Part shown: one piece after another, positions 10,589 to 24,300 of the stretch
Layout: each line of letters starts with the position of its first letter
Position numbering within the stretch: the first letter of the stretch is position 1
From: Zonotrichia leucophrys gambelii
Taxonomy: Eukaryota > Chordata > Aves > Passeriformes > Passerellidae
DNA: 64,000 nt
Assembly (NCBI RefSeq): GCF_028769735.1
Contig: NC_088170.1
Location: 66,255,085 to 66,319,084, forward strand
Direction: 5' to 3'
Notes under the pieces: generated by a model
What the model was told of the DNA's origin: nothing
Databases searched by the model: none
Seen by the model: the letters and a program-made list of their open reading frames with translations, nothing else
Program-made: the position numbers and the translations under genes

Positions 10589-13087
10589 ATGCTGGTGTAG
10601 GTAGAATTATTTTAGTTTTTATACTGATTTATTTCTATTTGCTTTCATATCGCTACTCACACTTGTTTACTTTCTGATGTTTAATTTGCTGTACTGCATA
10701 GATGACAATTTTCCAGGCAGTTTTTCCAACATCCTGATTTGTCAAACCCTGGATGTGAATCTTCATTTCATGTTTTTCCTTGCCTTGTGTGCAGTCTGAC
10801 CCATCAGCAATAACTGACTCTCAGTTGCTGTGTTCATGTGACTCCCAGGGTGCTGCTGTGGTGATTTTTATTTGGGTACAGCACACACAGACAGTGCTAG
10901 AGCAAAACACCCTTGGTTGGGTCAGATTTTGAGCTGGTTCCAGGCTGGAGGGTTCAGCTGTTCAATAGGAAGAATGAAGATCCTTATTCAAATGCAAGAC
11001 AACATTTTGTTGTGTTTGTGGTGGTCAGGAATGGTGTCCTTCAGTGCAGGGTGCCACATGCTTGTGGTGGGGTGCTGTGATGGCTTCAGGGGCACAGCAC
11101 ACAGTGCCACTCTTGAAAAATATGGTTTAGAGAAGATGAGATGGTTTCTGTTTGGCTGATGTTGAATTTCTTAGTTTATGGTTTACTTGAGAGAAACTTG
11201 AACTCTAAGCACAGACCTTGGTTTTGTGCTCCTCTTTCCTAAATATCTCAGTCAGTAAGGTAAGTACCATAGCTTAGGAAGCTGCATTTATTTGCATAAT
11301 TCTCTAATGTGTATTTATTCATGGATCTGTGGGCACCTAGAACAGCCAGGTGTATTAAAAATGCTGAGAGTCTCTACTGTTCCTAAATTGTGCATCACCT
11401 AGTGGCATTCAAACAAAAAATCTGTCTAAAATGAGGCAATCTCAGCCTTCAGAAGGGCACTGAAAATTCCAGAATGCTGTTATGTGCAGGCTACATGATC
11501 AAATCCTTATTTTCTAGTGAGGTACTTGATTCAATCTATATTTCCATTGCTCTTTCTGAAGGGCTGTGCTAGATGCTAAGTCCTAAAATGATTAAATCCT
11601 TTTTCTAATATTTGTCCTAAATTTCTTCACAGGCAGATCATATCTATTTGGGTTTCTTTCCAAATTTATTCACTAGATGAAGTAATTTTTTACCATATAA
11701 TATTTGTTGTTTTCCATATAAAATTTGTTACATACAGCTTGTTATTTTATTTAAATATATTGTAGAAATAAATCTGTTAATATCCTGGTACTTATGAAAC
11801 ACACATATGCTTATTTCTAAGCCAATGATAAGTTAATTTCTTTTTGAAAGTGAATGAAAGAATTACTTTTTAAACTTTTTAAATAATTACAATAGCCTGC
11901 TTTGGATGCTGTTGTACTGGATCTTTCCCTGTGTTGGGAAGAGCTTGCAGAGTTCACCATTGATAGTGATAGTTTGTTGTTGGACAATACAAAAAATGTG
12001 TTTAAACTGAGGCAGTCACTGTTGAGGCTTTTATTTCTGTGGAACAGCTTTGTAAATGTCTGTTTTCATAAATAAGGGTAAGACAGATTTGTATTTGAAA
12101 TTGTGCTTTTCCATTGTATGCCTTAAAGGACACTGAGGTCAGATCCTTAAAGGGTTTGTAATAGTATCAGGTGTAGCTGGGTGAAGTTGATTATTGATTT
12201 GTTTTCTATTTAAAGATAACTTGTCAGAGAAATCCTGGTGGATGCAACCTCCTAGAGTGTCCCACCACAGAAAGAGTTGATTTAATTTGCATTTTCTCCA
12301 GATATTTAGTGGCCAGAAAATGTGTAGCATCATGATAAATTCTTAATGTTATAAACTGTGCTCTTTATTTTTGGGGGATTTTCCTGTGCTGTTCTCCTTT
12401 GAGCAAAGGTCAGTACAATGAAATTATTTGAGCTGCTGCAGTGAAATTTCAGGTTAGTGCATGCTACTGCAACAAGCTGCTGACATCTTCATTTTTTCCA
12501 CCTTGAATGTATAAGATGCAATGCCAACTTACAATACACAATATTTCTTTCCTGACTTTGTCTTTCTGCTTTTAGTTTTATTTCTGACACATTAAAAACT
12601 TAATGCTGCATTTGGGAGGATCACCTGCTTCTTTTTGCTTCACTCCCATCAATTCAGGTTTCATTCTGTTTGACTGAGGGTAGGAACACATTTTGTGTGA
12701 GGGAACACATTTGGAGAGCTGCTGTGCACTGTAATCTCACATTCTGCAAGTGCTTGGTGTGGCCTGGTAATGATGGGCAGATTTTTTCTCTCCAGTTCAA
12801 ATCCAGCCCACAGAGGTGTGATTAAAGGCTGCTGCTGTTTGATGGTTGGTTACATACCCTGGCCTCTCATTGCAGCTCTGGCTTTCTAGTCTGTGTTCAC
12901 AGAGGAACCTTGTGGTTTTGGGATTTCTGAAAACACGGATTTTGTTGCTTTTCTTCTGTATTCTCATAGTGTATGTAAAGAAATAGTTTTGGCTGGCATT
13001 TCCCTGTTCCTGAGCAATGAACTAGGGAGTTAAAACAAATGTTAAGGTCAGCCAGATGAAGGTGCAGTGCTGTGGTGATTCCCTGTA
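10589..13087 (+). other. USP6NL intron segment, nothing recognised
   Basis: A+T-rich intronic sequence. No exon, RNA gene or repeat that I can support. Confidence 0.5.
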
Positions 13088-13209
13088 GGCCAGGCTGGAT
13101 GGGGCTTGGAGCAGCCTGGTCAGGTGGGAGTGTCCCTGTCCATGGCAGGGCAGAGGAGCTGGATTGTCTTAAGGTCACTTCCAGCCCAAACACTCTAAAC
13201 ATGATTATT
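13088..13209 (+). mobile_element. CR1 LINE fragment (3' end, sense)
   Basis: The text matches the familiar 3' end of avian CR1: GGCCAGGCTGGATGGGGCTT, then GAGCAGCCTGGTCAGGTGGG, GTGTCCCTGTCCATGGCAGG, and GTCACTTCCAGCCCAAACA. The terminal octamer repeats are eroded, so it is an older, 5'-truncated copy. Confidence 0.8.
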
Positions 13210-14040
13210 CCTGTGCTTGCAGCTGAGGAAAGTGTCCTGGGCATCCCTGTCCTAAGGAAAGCCTGGGAATTAAGGCTGCTCATTTTCCCCCTCACCCCCA
13301 ATGTCCCCTCCTGCTGTGTCAGAAAGAATCTGTGGTGAACTGAGGACCAAGGCAAACTGTTCATAAACAAAATACTGGGAAATAAACTTTCTGTTTGTTT
13401 TACCCAGCGTGAAGGTGCCTGTGCATTTTATGTAGTGTGGGTAAAGTCTTCCAAATAATTTTATAACTGAATGATTTGGTGGAAGAGGCTTTGTAGTCAT
13501 CACTTTGCAATGAGCTGAGATTGAATAAAAGAAAGGAAAAAGTCTAAGTTCTGATTCACTGAGACAGCTGCATGCTGGGGAGGGAAAGCTTACAAATAAG
13601 CTAAAATACTTTAACAATATAATAATAATAAAGAATAGTTAAAGGATGTCAGATTATTATCTGACAGGTTTTTGTTTCAGTTTTGAACTATGAGCCCTGA
13701 AAGCTTAGTCATAAAATGCAAATTTGAAGCTACAGTTAGTGAAGTGTTTTCACAGTTGTTGTGGTTTCACAGCACAGTTATCTTCTAATCTTCATAAAAA
13801 CTGTGACTTGAGAAATAGAAGAGAAGCTATTGTGTGTCCTGGGTTATGTTTCCTAAAACTTGAGATAGTAGTTCTCTATGAAAAACTGAAGCTGTGAATA
13901 ATAAAGAATTACTGGATACAGGGGACAAAGAGCTATAATGCAGATTTGCAAAAGGTGACTTTGAAGACTTGTGAAATGTTTGTAAAAATGTTTAAGAGTT
14001 AAATAATAGTAATTCTCTTGCAACTTAGCTATCTGAAAAA

Positions 14041-15690
14041 GAAGGAAACTCACAAGACTCTTAAATAGCAAACTACTGTATATTAGTGACCCTCTAAAAA
14101 TTGCTTCATTGATAATATCAGTGTTTTTTTAATTTTTCCTCTTCTTTTATTGAAGCTGTCAAGGGAATTCACCACTGTAACTGTAGTGACACATCAGAAC
14201 TTGCACCTGTATGAACTTTTTTCTAGTGGGGTGTTGAAGCACAAAAAAGACATGTTGTTGTTTGGCTCTGCAATCTTGTAGTAGGAGATTTGTTACTCAT
14301 TCTTGCTTCACTGTTGCTCTTCTGTGTTGCCTCAACTTTTCAGATCTCTTTTTTTGGGTGCTGCTACTTGTTCCTCTATCTCCTCCTTATAGTGCAGCTG
14401 GTACCTGGTGAGGCTGTGAGCAGCTGGGCTGGAGAGAATTTTCTGAAGGGAACCCACAAGACTCTTAAATAGTAAACTGCTGTATATTAGTAGCCCCTTA
14501 AAAATTACTTCATCGATAATATCAGTTTTTATTTAATTTTTCCTCTTCTTTTATTGAAGCTGTCAAGGGAATTCACCACAGTAAGTGCAGTGACACATGA
14601 GAATTTGCACCAGTAGTACATACACTATGAACTTTTTTGTAGTGGGGTGTTGAAGCACAAAATAGACATGTTGTTGTTTGGCTCTGCAATCTTGTAGTAG
14701 GAGATTTGTTACTCATTCTTGCTTCACTGTTGCTCTTCTGTGTTGCCTCAACTTTTCAGATCTCTTTTTTTGGGTACTGCTACTTGTTCCTCTATCTCCT
14801 CCTTATAGTGCAGCTGGTACCTGGTGAGGCTGTGAGCAGCTGGGCTGGAGAGAATTTTCTGAAGGGAACCCACAAGACTCTAAAATAGTAAACTGCTGTA
14901 TATTAGTAGCCCCTTAAAAATTACTTCATCGATAATATCAGTTTTTATTTAATTTTTCCTTTTTCTTTTATTGAAGCTGTCAAGGGAATTCACCACTGTA
15001 ACTGCAGTGACACATGAGAATTTGCATCAGTAGTAGTACACTATGAACTTTTTTCTAGTGGGGTGTTGAAGCACAAAATAGACATGTTGTTGTTTGGCTC
15101 TGCAGTCTTGTAGTAGGAGATTTGTTACTCATTCTTGCTTCACTGTTGCTCTTCTGTGTTGTCTTTTCAATTTTTTTTTTTTTTGTTTTTGGGTACTGCT
15201 ACTTGTTCCTCTATCTCCTCCTTATAGTGCAGCTGGTACCTGGTGAGGCTGTGAGCAACTGGGCTGGAGAGAATTTTCTGAAGGGAACTCACAAGACTCT
15301 TAAATAGCAAACTACCATGTGTTAGTAACCCCCTAAAAATTGCTTCATTGATAATATCAGTTTTTATTTAATTTTTCCTTTTTCTTTTATTGAAACTGTC
15401 AAGGGAATTCACCACTGTAACTGCAGTGACACATGAGAATTTGCATCAGTAGTAGTATGCTGTGAACTTTTTTGTAATGTGAAGCATGAAAAATACATGT
15501 TGTTGTTTTCTCTGCAATCTCGTGGTAGGAGAAGTTGTTACTCAGTCTTGCTTCACTGTTGCTCTTCTGTGTTGCCTCAACTTTTCAGATCTCTTTTTTT
15601 GGGTACTGCTACTTGTTGCTCTATCTCCTCCTTATAGTGCAGCTGGTACCTGGTGAGGCTGTGAGCAACTGGGCTGGAGAGAATTTTCTG
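14041..15690 (+). repeat. Tandem array, about four copies of a 416-bp unit
   Basis: Four units begin near 14041, 14455, 14871 and 15290, with spacing of about 404-419 bases. The last ends abruptly at 15690 just after GAGAGAATTTTCTG. Each unit repeats GACTCTTAAATAG, a TCAAGGGAATTCACCAC block, GACATGTTGTTGTTTGGCTC and CAGCTGGTACCTGGTGAGGC. Copies differ by few substitutions and small indels, with the second and third most alike, so expansion was fairly recent. Every unit carries a homologous small ORF (14290, 14706, 15122, 15535; 60-77 codons, hydrophobic, starting MLLILASLL or MLLSLASLL). Conservation is of the DNA as a whole, so I do not call these genes. I do not recognise the unit as a known element. 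Confidence 0.92.
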
Positions 15691-18600
15691 ACTCAAAATA
15701 CAGATTCAGAGATCAGAATTAATAAGTTACAGAAATCTCTGTGGTCTCACCAAGAAAGTTTTGATTGAAGTTTCATTAGAAAGGTTTGGGCTGCAGGAGC
15801 CAAGGCTGAACTCAGGGTCTTAAAATTTCATGACCTTTTTAAAACGTTGCCCATGGCAGCAATGGATCAGTGGCCTTTTCCTGCCTGAATTGCTGCATTA
15901 TTCCTTGTTACAGGAGCATTCTTGGGGCTGACTGGAATTTGGGGGGCTCCCTCAGCTCTTGCCCAGGTAGCTGCAGCCTTGGGTGCACTGCAGCCCTGCA
16001 GGGGTGGGGATCAATGTCTGTGGGTGAGATTCTGCTAAATGCTGCTTTTGCCTTGCTGGAACTGAAGCTGAAGTTGTTGAGGAATGTGGAAATCTTGGGC
16101 TTCCTCTGTGCTGAGCAAGGAGAGGCATCTCCAGAGGGCTAATCAGATCTTGGATGACCCAGTTTCTCACCAGTACTGTAATTAAACTGCTCCTCTGAAT
16201 ACACAGGGTGCATGAGTAGCAAGAAAATGTAAACCCAAATACTTTGCACAAAGCTGATGTATCACATGGGGGAAATGCAGGGATGTTAATAGAAACTTAC
16301 TTGTTGTTTTAATATTTGCATTTTATCATATTGGATTTTTATTTATTCAGTTGATGTAACAATGCAGCTTCTCAGACCTTGTGGATTTTTCTCATAGTAC
16401 AGCTATTAATAAATCAGAACATAAAGGAAAGCTTTTTAAAATTTGTCTGTATTTAAACAGACTTAAAATTATTTTTAGAATTTGTTTTTATAATCCTTTC
16501 TTTATTTTTGGTCCCTTCATAATCCTTCCTTTATTTTTGGTCACATTTTAGGATATTTATGGCTGGTAAGTAGTTTCTTCCCTTGCAGTTAAAATTTATT
16601 TTTAGGTGAAGGAGGCAGATAAAGAGTTTTTGACTTTTATTCTGTCATGTATTTACTTGGACAAAGTAAGGCTTCAATCTCCATAGTCTGAAATGAAGCT
16701 GCATCTTTGCAGGAGGTTGCAGGTACCAAAAATGTATTAATGACACCCAGAAGCTGTTTGCAGGTGTAGGGTCAAGTTCAGTAATGTCACATTTATAGGG
16801 CTTTGCTAACAAAGAGGTATTGTAAAATATTTACTGTTTAAATTAATCAATGTAGAGTAAAGTTAAATTTATAAAACCCTTTGCATACATTTCAGGTACA
16901 TTGACTGAACATTTTTTAAAAGGTGTTACATTTATTTTTAAATTTATTTTTTCATAAAGGGAACTTCAAATCTGTCTTCTTTCATGTGGGCTTTTTCCTG
17001 ACGGGTTCATGGAGCTTCTCTAAATAAATTAGTGCAACATGACACCTACTATTAAAGAGATGTAATTTCTGTTTGTAAACCAAAATGTTGGCACTGGCAG
17101 GAAACTGTTGTTAGTTTTGAGCTGACAGGAGTGGCAGGAGAATTACCATCATTAATGATGTTGGAGTTCCAGTGTTTTTATATACACAGAGTATTCCCCA
17201 AATGTGTTCTTTTTAGGCCCTTGCACTTCATTTATTCTGCCATGTTTGTACTGGAAATTAAGGTTGGATTGTTTACAAATTATTTACTTTATGATCCTCT
17301 AGCTGTGTGTCTCTGAAACAACAAGGATGATAAAAAGATGGTTGTGATAGTAATTTATGTATATTTAAACATTCATTACATGTTTTAGTTGTGATATATG
17401 TTTTATGTAATTATTTTTTCTTTACAATGTAAAATTATATACCTACATTAGAGATAGTAGAAATTTTCTATTGATGTGTTTATAAATAAAGGAGAATAAT
17501 CTTTTAACATTTGTCTGCCTGTGTTTTGACTGATGGCCAGTTAGGAGTGCTGAATTACTATGACTAATTGGCATACACAGGAGTACATGCCTTTGGCATG
17601 ATAATATTCTCCCATTACATAGTTTTAAATTTAAATCTTAGTCTTTGGGCCTCTCTGTGTGCCCCTTTCCACAGAGCATGGCACAATGATGCCTTTATGG
17701 TGGGCCTTTGGTGCTCCTGCAGCAGAAGGAGGGAGCAGCACAGGAACACTGTGACCTTGTTCTCTGGAGTGAGGATCAAGTGTCTGCCCCTGTGGAAGCA
17801 ATTCATATTTCTGGGCTCCTGTTCATCCTCTGATAACTTGAGCCTGGTGTTCAAGTGCATTCCAAAGGGGGAAGGATGCAGGAATTCCCGACTAAAATAC
17901 AGCTGAAAAGCAACAGTTACAAATGTGGGTGTTTGGGTGGGCACTCCCTCCTCTGCCCAAGCCCTGTGCAGTCACAGCACAAGGTTGCAGTTACTGCAGC
18001 AGCACTTGCAGAGGCTGCAGGTTTAAGCTCCCTAATGGTGGTGTTATTTCCTGTTGAACCAAAGAATTCACAAAGCAGCTGAATGGGAGGAAGGATTAGG
18101 AATGGACTAAAGAAGAGCTTTCCCAACAGCAGTGTGGAATGAGGTGCTCACAGGACTTTCCTTGCCTGTTGTGGGTCATGTTGATTCTCACTTTCCATAC
18201 AAATGACTGACTAACATGCAGCACTGTGTAGGAAAAGTGAAGTACTGCTGCTCAGTGGTGTAGCTTTATCACAGCTATGAAAAATAATTGAGCTGCAGTC
18301 TCATTTTATGGTGTAATTCATGTTCATATTCAAGAAACAAAGCACCTGATTTAAAAGATGTGTGGTTATTTTAAGCTAAATTGACTGTGTTTCAAGAAAA
18401 GCTATTTTGACATACTTTACCCTGCTACTGATAGGAAATAACTTCTTTGATTTGTAACACAGTTGGAAATTATTTGGGGTTGTTGCCAGAAGTGGGGTTA
18501 TGTAAGTAATGTCAGTGAGATTATTGGCTCCATATTTGTTTAAGATTTTTCCTTACTTAAACTATCCAAAACTATCCAGCCTGTTATCCTTGCAGTATTT

Positions 18601-21600
18601 ACAAGGATTGCAGATGTTTGTGGTAACAAAGTAGCTGCAATTAAGTGGTGGGATTGATATCCTATCAGTCAGCTGATTATAAGGCTTGGTTAAGCTCTCA
18701 TTGCAAAGGACCCTCTCCCCTGTAATTAAGGTATTCTAATTCCTAAAGTTATATGGGACACTGGCAAGATAACAGGGGAGTTTTTTCAGGGCTATTGGTA
18801 AACCTGTTCCTGTCCTGCTCACAATTTCTGAAGCAAGCACAAATCTGTGTAGAGCTCCCAAGTTCTTCTGGTTTGGGAAGCTGGTGTGATGTGTTGTTTT
18901 CTTTCTTCTCTTCCTTTTTCCCCTCAGTTTTATTTTGTATTACATAATGGTCTCCAGAAAGGAAGGCATACCAACACACTGTAGAACCTCAGTGCCTTGG
19001 CCAGGGCAGTCATTAATCTAACAGATCACTAATGTATGAGGGCACTTTGTTTTAATAAAGCACTTTGGTTTGCCATAGGAGAGGATTCTTGAATGCAGTC
19101 TTTCTGTTTTAGCCTTGAAAAGCTCTTTGAAAACCTGCCTAATTCTGTGGTGGAGTGCTGAAAGCCTTACTCAGAGCTCTTTTGAGCACCAGTCAGACCT
19201 GCCAGGATTTTCAGGGACATAGGGAAGTCAGTCTCTCACCAGAATGTTCTGTTGCATTCAATAGAAAGCTTTTTCCTTCTCTTTTTTTCTTTGTAGTAGA
19301 ATTTTATACAGCATTATATGAGGAGTTTTATTTTGTGGTGCTTCTGTGTGTGAGTTGCACAAACAGTACCATGGCATAACCTTCATTTCCTGCTGTCCCC
19401 CACATTTGGCTTTGGAGGTGACACTTGTGGGCTGCAGCTCTGAGTTTTTGGAGTGCTGCTGTGCCCCAGCCATGCTTGTGGCCAGGCTGCTCTGCAGACC
19501 CTGCTTGCCTTGGGAGCTTCAGTGCAGTTCCAGCTCACGGTATTTGATATCTGGCTGCAAAAACTACACAAGCTTTTAGCTTCCTCTCTTCCCCAGTTGC
19601 ATCAAATTACTGTAAGAATGTTTGAGGGATGTCATGGTCTTGAAGGACAGGAGAGAAGAAATTTGGTCTATTGCTGTAAAAAGATGAGGTACAAATTGAA
19701 AAGTGTCAATTTTGCTTTTTATTTCCTCCTCACTTCCTTCCCTGCTCCCCACCTCCCTTTTCTATGTCAGAAGCAGTGACAGAAATATTGGTACATTTTG
19801 CTCTAAGTATGTGGTAGGAAAGTTTTCTTTTTAGAGCAAAGGCTAATGAGTCACTTTTAGTGACATTTCAGTATTTATTTATTCCTTGTGCATTTAAACA
19901 AACTAAAAGAGATAATATTTATGTGAAACTCACTGTAAGGCTCTTGAATGTTCTTCCCCCTCTTCTTAATGCAATCACTCATTAAGTGGAACATCCATTT
20001 AGAAGAACTAACACAATTTGTGTTTTTGTTTAACACTGTATGTGCAGTGGATGATACAGCAAGGCCAGGTTACCTGGATGTTATTCAGTGAAATTTAACA
20101 AGGATAAATCCCCTGCAAAGGGGGATGATGGCCCCTCTGTTCCTGCAGCACTGCTGTAGTGCCAGTGGGAGTTAAAATGCCAGGTTGCAGTGCCTGAGTG
20201 TAATACTGGGTACAGTGAGGACCCTTCTTGTCTGGACATGGCAGTTGTTGGCTGAAACTCTGCATGATTATAAATTCTCTGCAGCTGCAGAGAACACAGA
20301 GAACAGTAAATACACTGCAGTTTTCCATCTGCCAAAACTGGGACAGTGTTAGTAGGTTCCTGTGTTCTTGTGCATGGAAAAAGTAGGTAAGACAATTTTC
20401 ATTTGGATATATTGATTGTCTTAAGGGGAAGCTGACTAAAGAAATCTCAGATGCCCAAGTGTTTCTACCATTTTTTCATTGATGAGGGAATAGGAGAACT
20501 GACAGTGGGAGCAGGTAAGTAGTCATAGTAAGCATGATTGGAATTTTAAAACACATGAGTTACAATCTGCTTTGAAAGACTGCATTGTGAGTGACCACAG
20601 AAGGAGAGCAGGAGGTCTGAAAGTGCCAGGTGATGGTGTGTGCCATCAGAACACAAGTGCAGGAAGCAAACAGACCCAGGTACTTCCTTTTAAAGGAGGG
20701 TGGTTCCCTCCTGCTCTCTGTGACCTTTGGGTTAATTTCCATTGGCTACTTTTGAAATGTTGAATTTGTTCTTCCTTTGAATGTGTCTCTGTAACAGTTG
20801 TTTCATTACTAAGGTAGGTTGCATTTGTGGGGTTAGATGCCATTTTAAGCATTAGATTACCCTATTACAAAGCATTCAAAAACTTGTTTTGAAAGTTTTG
20901 ATTTTTCTTGCAGAGACAGGAAGCCACACTCTGTACTATTTGCTGTACAAACTGTGGCTGCAAATACATGGGCTTAATAAAAGTAGTGTGTATTTTGCAG
21001 TGGACTAATAAGGTTTGATGTTCTTCCTGGTGCCTCTCTACAGCTGCATTTTATTGCTTGGATTAAATATCAGCCTAGAAATGTACATGCAGTGAAGGAT
21101 TTAATCATGCTAACAAATAGCTGTGCATAGAATTTCCTAGTTTTTCTTTGCCTCAGGGAGGTACAAGATTATTAGTCTCATTTATATCCTCTTCAAAAGG
21201 AAACCAAGTAAGGGTTTAAATTAAAAGTTTTTATTTTTCTTCTTTCTTTGATTTGAACACACATTCACTTTTATCAGTCTGTGCTTGATTAAACTAATGA
21301 ATGTACTTTGACTTCAGTATTAGCACATGTAAGATAGTAATAGTTTTGATTTTTGTTTAATATAGCAAAACTGAAAAAAGTCTTTAATGACTGGTGTGGC
21401 TTCTTTCTGTGTGCTTAGGTTTGACAGAACATTTAATGATATCCTTTAGCTTAAGATAAATTTGTTGATTAGCACTACAGCCATGACCCAAATCCAGGCA
21501 GTAGAAAATTGCTGCATATTCTGTTTGAAATGCTGCATGTTATTGGTGAATATATTTTAAATAGTTTTTGTTATTGTAATTACAACTTCATTAATGTCTG

Positions 21601-24190
21601 ATTTCTTTTTGAGACTTCTAGTATGCAGCTTTTTTCTTCTCAGAAAGATCTTCATTTGCAGCTAAAGCTATATGGAAACTTGCCACCTAATGTGAGGAAA
21701 ACTGAGAAATCCTGTGGGGTGTGTGCATTCACTGAGATGAGATCTTGTACTACCATCCTCTTTCTTCCTCCTGTTTAAAAAAAAACCCCACCAAACATTA
21801 TTTTATCAATCATTTAACATGGACTGCTTAGAGACAACCTTTTTTGGGGGTATGGGGAGTGGGACTGGAATTTCATTTGCTTTGTTGTTGCTTTCTTGAC
21901 CATTTCTTGAGCCTTATCAAGTGACCATGTGCCCTTTGAAGGGCGTGGTGTGAGTGTGAAGAGAAAGAAATTGAATTAATTTGATGATTCACAATAGCAG
22001 TCTGTGATTCTGTTCTTACTCATCTTCATAATGGTTTGTAGCTTGCTTAACACAATCCTGATCACCTAGACCCAAAACCATGAGTAGCTCTGTATCTAAG
22101 GGATTCTGCACTGCAGCCTGAGCTATTCCTTTTGCCAGGTCTTTATGGATTGAATATCTAAGAGCTTTTGGAACTCTTTGAACTGTTGCTAAATGGTGCA
22201 GCTTAGGTGCACTTGTACATCTAAACCTACAGTTCTACAGAAGATACAGGAGCAAGGAAGAAGCAGTACTCTTTGGTCATGGAGGTGACAGGCACAAAAA
22301 CATTTTTTGTGAAGAAAAAATAAATTGTACATCTATAAATGCTTTTATCCTTTTTGTAATTTTTTTTTTTTTGGAAGAGTGCATCAAGACTTACATGAGC
22401 ACAAACTTCTGATACTGATCTCCATTAGTGTCTGGTGTCTGTTATCAGGGTGATAAAAGTGATTTACACAGGCAGTTCCCTTGGCTCTCGTGGCTCTTTG
22501 GGACACTCACTGTCTGTCTGTAACAGTCTGGAGCCACGTGCAGAATGTGTTGTAGCCAGAGCTGAAGGGGTGACAACTGTGCAAGAGGGGTGACAGTGAG
22601 AGCCCTGAGCAGGGATGGGGTTGTGCAATGTGGAATTTTCCTTCTCTCAGTGCCCTGAGCTCTGCAGAACATGGCCCTGTGTTTTTCTGTCTTCCCTTTT
22701 TTCCCATTTACAGCATTTGTTTTTCTGTTTTGGGTTTATAGAGTTTTTTCCTGGAACAGGTAGAATTACTTTCATTGACCATTGAGTGAAGTTTTCCATC
22801 ATCTGAATTTAATGAACAGCTTTCTTGTATGCTTAAAGTCTAAAGAAAAACAGACCTTAAAAAATTAGCTTTCTCTTGAAATTATTTTCCAGCCTTTAGA
22901 TCAAGCTACTTTCTCTTCTTTAGAAGATGCCTTCTAAATAAGGCTCCTAGATCTGCAGCCATAGTGTCAAGCTTTAAAATTGGTAGTAAACCTGCTAGAA
23001 ATGAAGAAAAAAATATTCCTAAGTGGATGCAAATTTGTTGGATTAAGCAGTTACTGACTCTGAAGGACTATTAAAAAGACTGTGAGGATGTTTATTTATT
23101 TTTCTGGATGCTTTGCAAAATGCATAGCCAAAAGCAGTCACTTTTGAAAAATGATCTCCTGAATAATAAATGGAGTTGTGTCACTGGTGCAAACATTTTT
23201 ACAAGAAGGGCTATCAGAATTTCACAAAGGAATTCTTGAGAGCATGAGGTTTTCTTCTTTTTGCCTCTCTCATGCTTCAAAGAATGATCTGTAGAAAATA
23301 ATGAAGATTAAGAATTTAAAGTTTCAGAGATTTATGGGGACAGCTAGTTATTGATTTGGAACTCTAGAATTCTTGTCCAACTATGATAGATTATTGAAAA
23401 CTTAGTAAAAGCTGTAGGCTTCAGTTCAGAGATTGGAAAATTAATTCAAAATTTTAGTGAGAAACAATAGCTAACCTACCTCATAGCAGCTGTAGTAATA
23501 ATTTTTATTATGATATATAGCCTGTCTTAGAGCTCAGTGCCTAATTGTTTTGAGATAATAATTTGAAGACAGGAAAGACAGAAGTATAATAAAACAAAAT
23601 GTTTCTGGGGATAGTGGGGATAGTTAAGGTGCATGCCTTAGCTGCTGGATAGACTTTATCTGAATTCATTGTTTTTGAAAGAAATAAACAGGTAGGGTTT
23701 TTTTTTTTTGTGAAGAACATTTTGCAAATGTTCTTATAATACACTCTTCCTTTTATTTGATATTTAAAGAATCTCTTCCCTGTTGCTTGACTTGTATTTC
23801 CTTAATCCTTTAATCTATTCTTGAAAACTTTTATCCTGCATATGAGAGAGTGGTTCCTGATGGGAAAATCATTTTCTGAGCCTCTCTGCTGAGATGGGAG
23901 TGAAGCAGTTGAAGCAGTTGTGCCATGTGTGGTTCCTGAAACCGCAGCTTTACAGCAAACATTCCAATGGCTCATTAAGAGCAGGTGCTCTCACTTTGGA
24001 TGGCTCCGGAGTTTTTACAGCCCCTGTTCCAGCCAGCCCTGCTGGGCCAGCCCTGCCCACAGCCCTGCTGACTGCAGCCTGCTGAAACCTTCTGGGTGTT
24101 GCAGCCTGGAGAGGAGGGTCCAAAGAGCAAATGCTCCCTGTAAATCCTCTTCTGCTGCCTCCAACGTCAGACTTTGCTCTATTGCAGAGC
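15691..24190 (+). other. USP6NL intron segment, nothing recognised
   Basis: About 8.5 kb of A+T-rich intron. Only trivial features stand out, for example a short direct duplication of TCCTTTCTTTATTTTTGGTC near 16495-16545 and homopolymer T runs near 22360 and 23700. No exon or mobile element that I can support. Confidence 0.45.
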
Positions 24191-24198
24191 TGACGTCA
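24191..24198. promoter_or_regulatory. Perfect palindromic CRE, TGACGTCA
   Basis: TGACGTCA is the full CREB/ATF site. It contains a CpG that has survived in an otherwise CpG-poor intron and lies in a G+C-richer patch (23900-24300). That raises the chance of an intronic enhancer, but a single motif proves nothing. Confidence 0.35.
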
Positions 24199-24300
24199 CC
24201 AGAAGTGCTTTGTGTATTTGTTTGCTTTCTACAAGACTTAATGCTTGATCCTGCTGCCATTGAAACATCAGTGCCAGACCTGCCCTGGGCTGGGACCTTC

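Noticed and set aside
14290..15768. Four hydrophobic 60-77-codon ORFs as a duplicated small-membrane-protein gene family
   Set aside because: They recur only because the whole 416-bp DNA unit is repeated. Non-coding parts are equally conserved, and the third copy has an unselected T-run replacing coding sequence.
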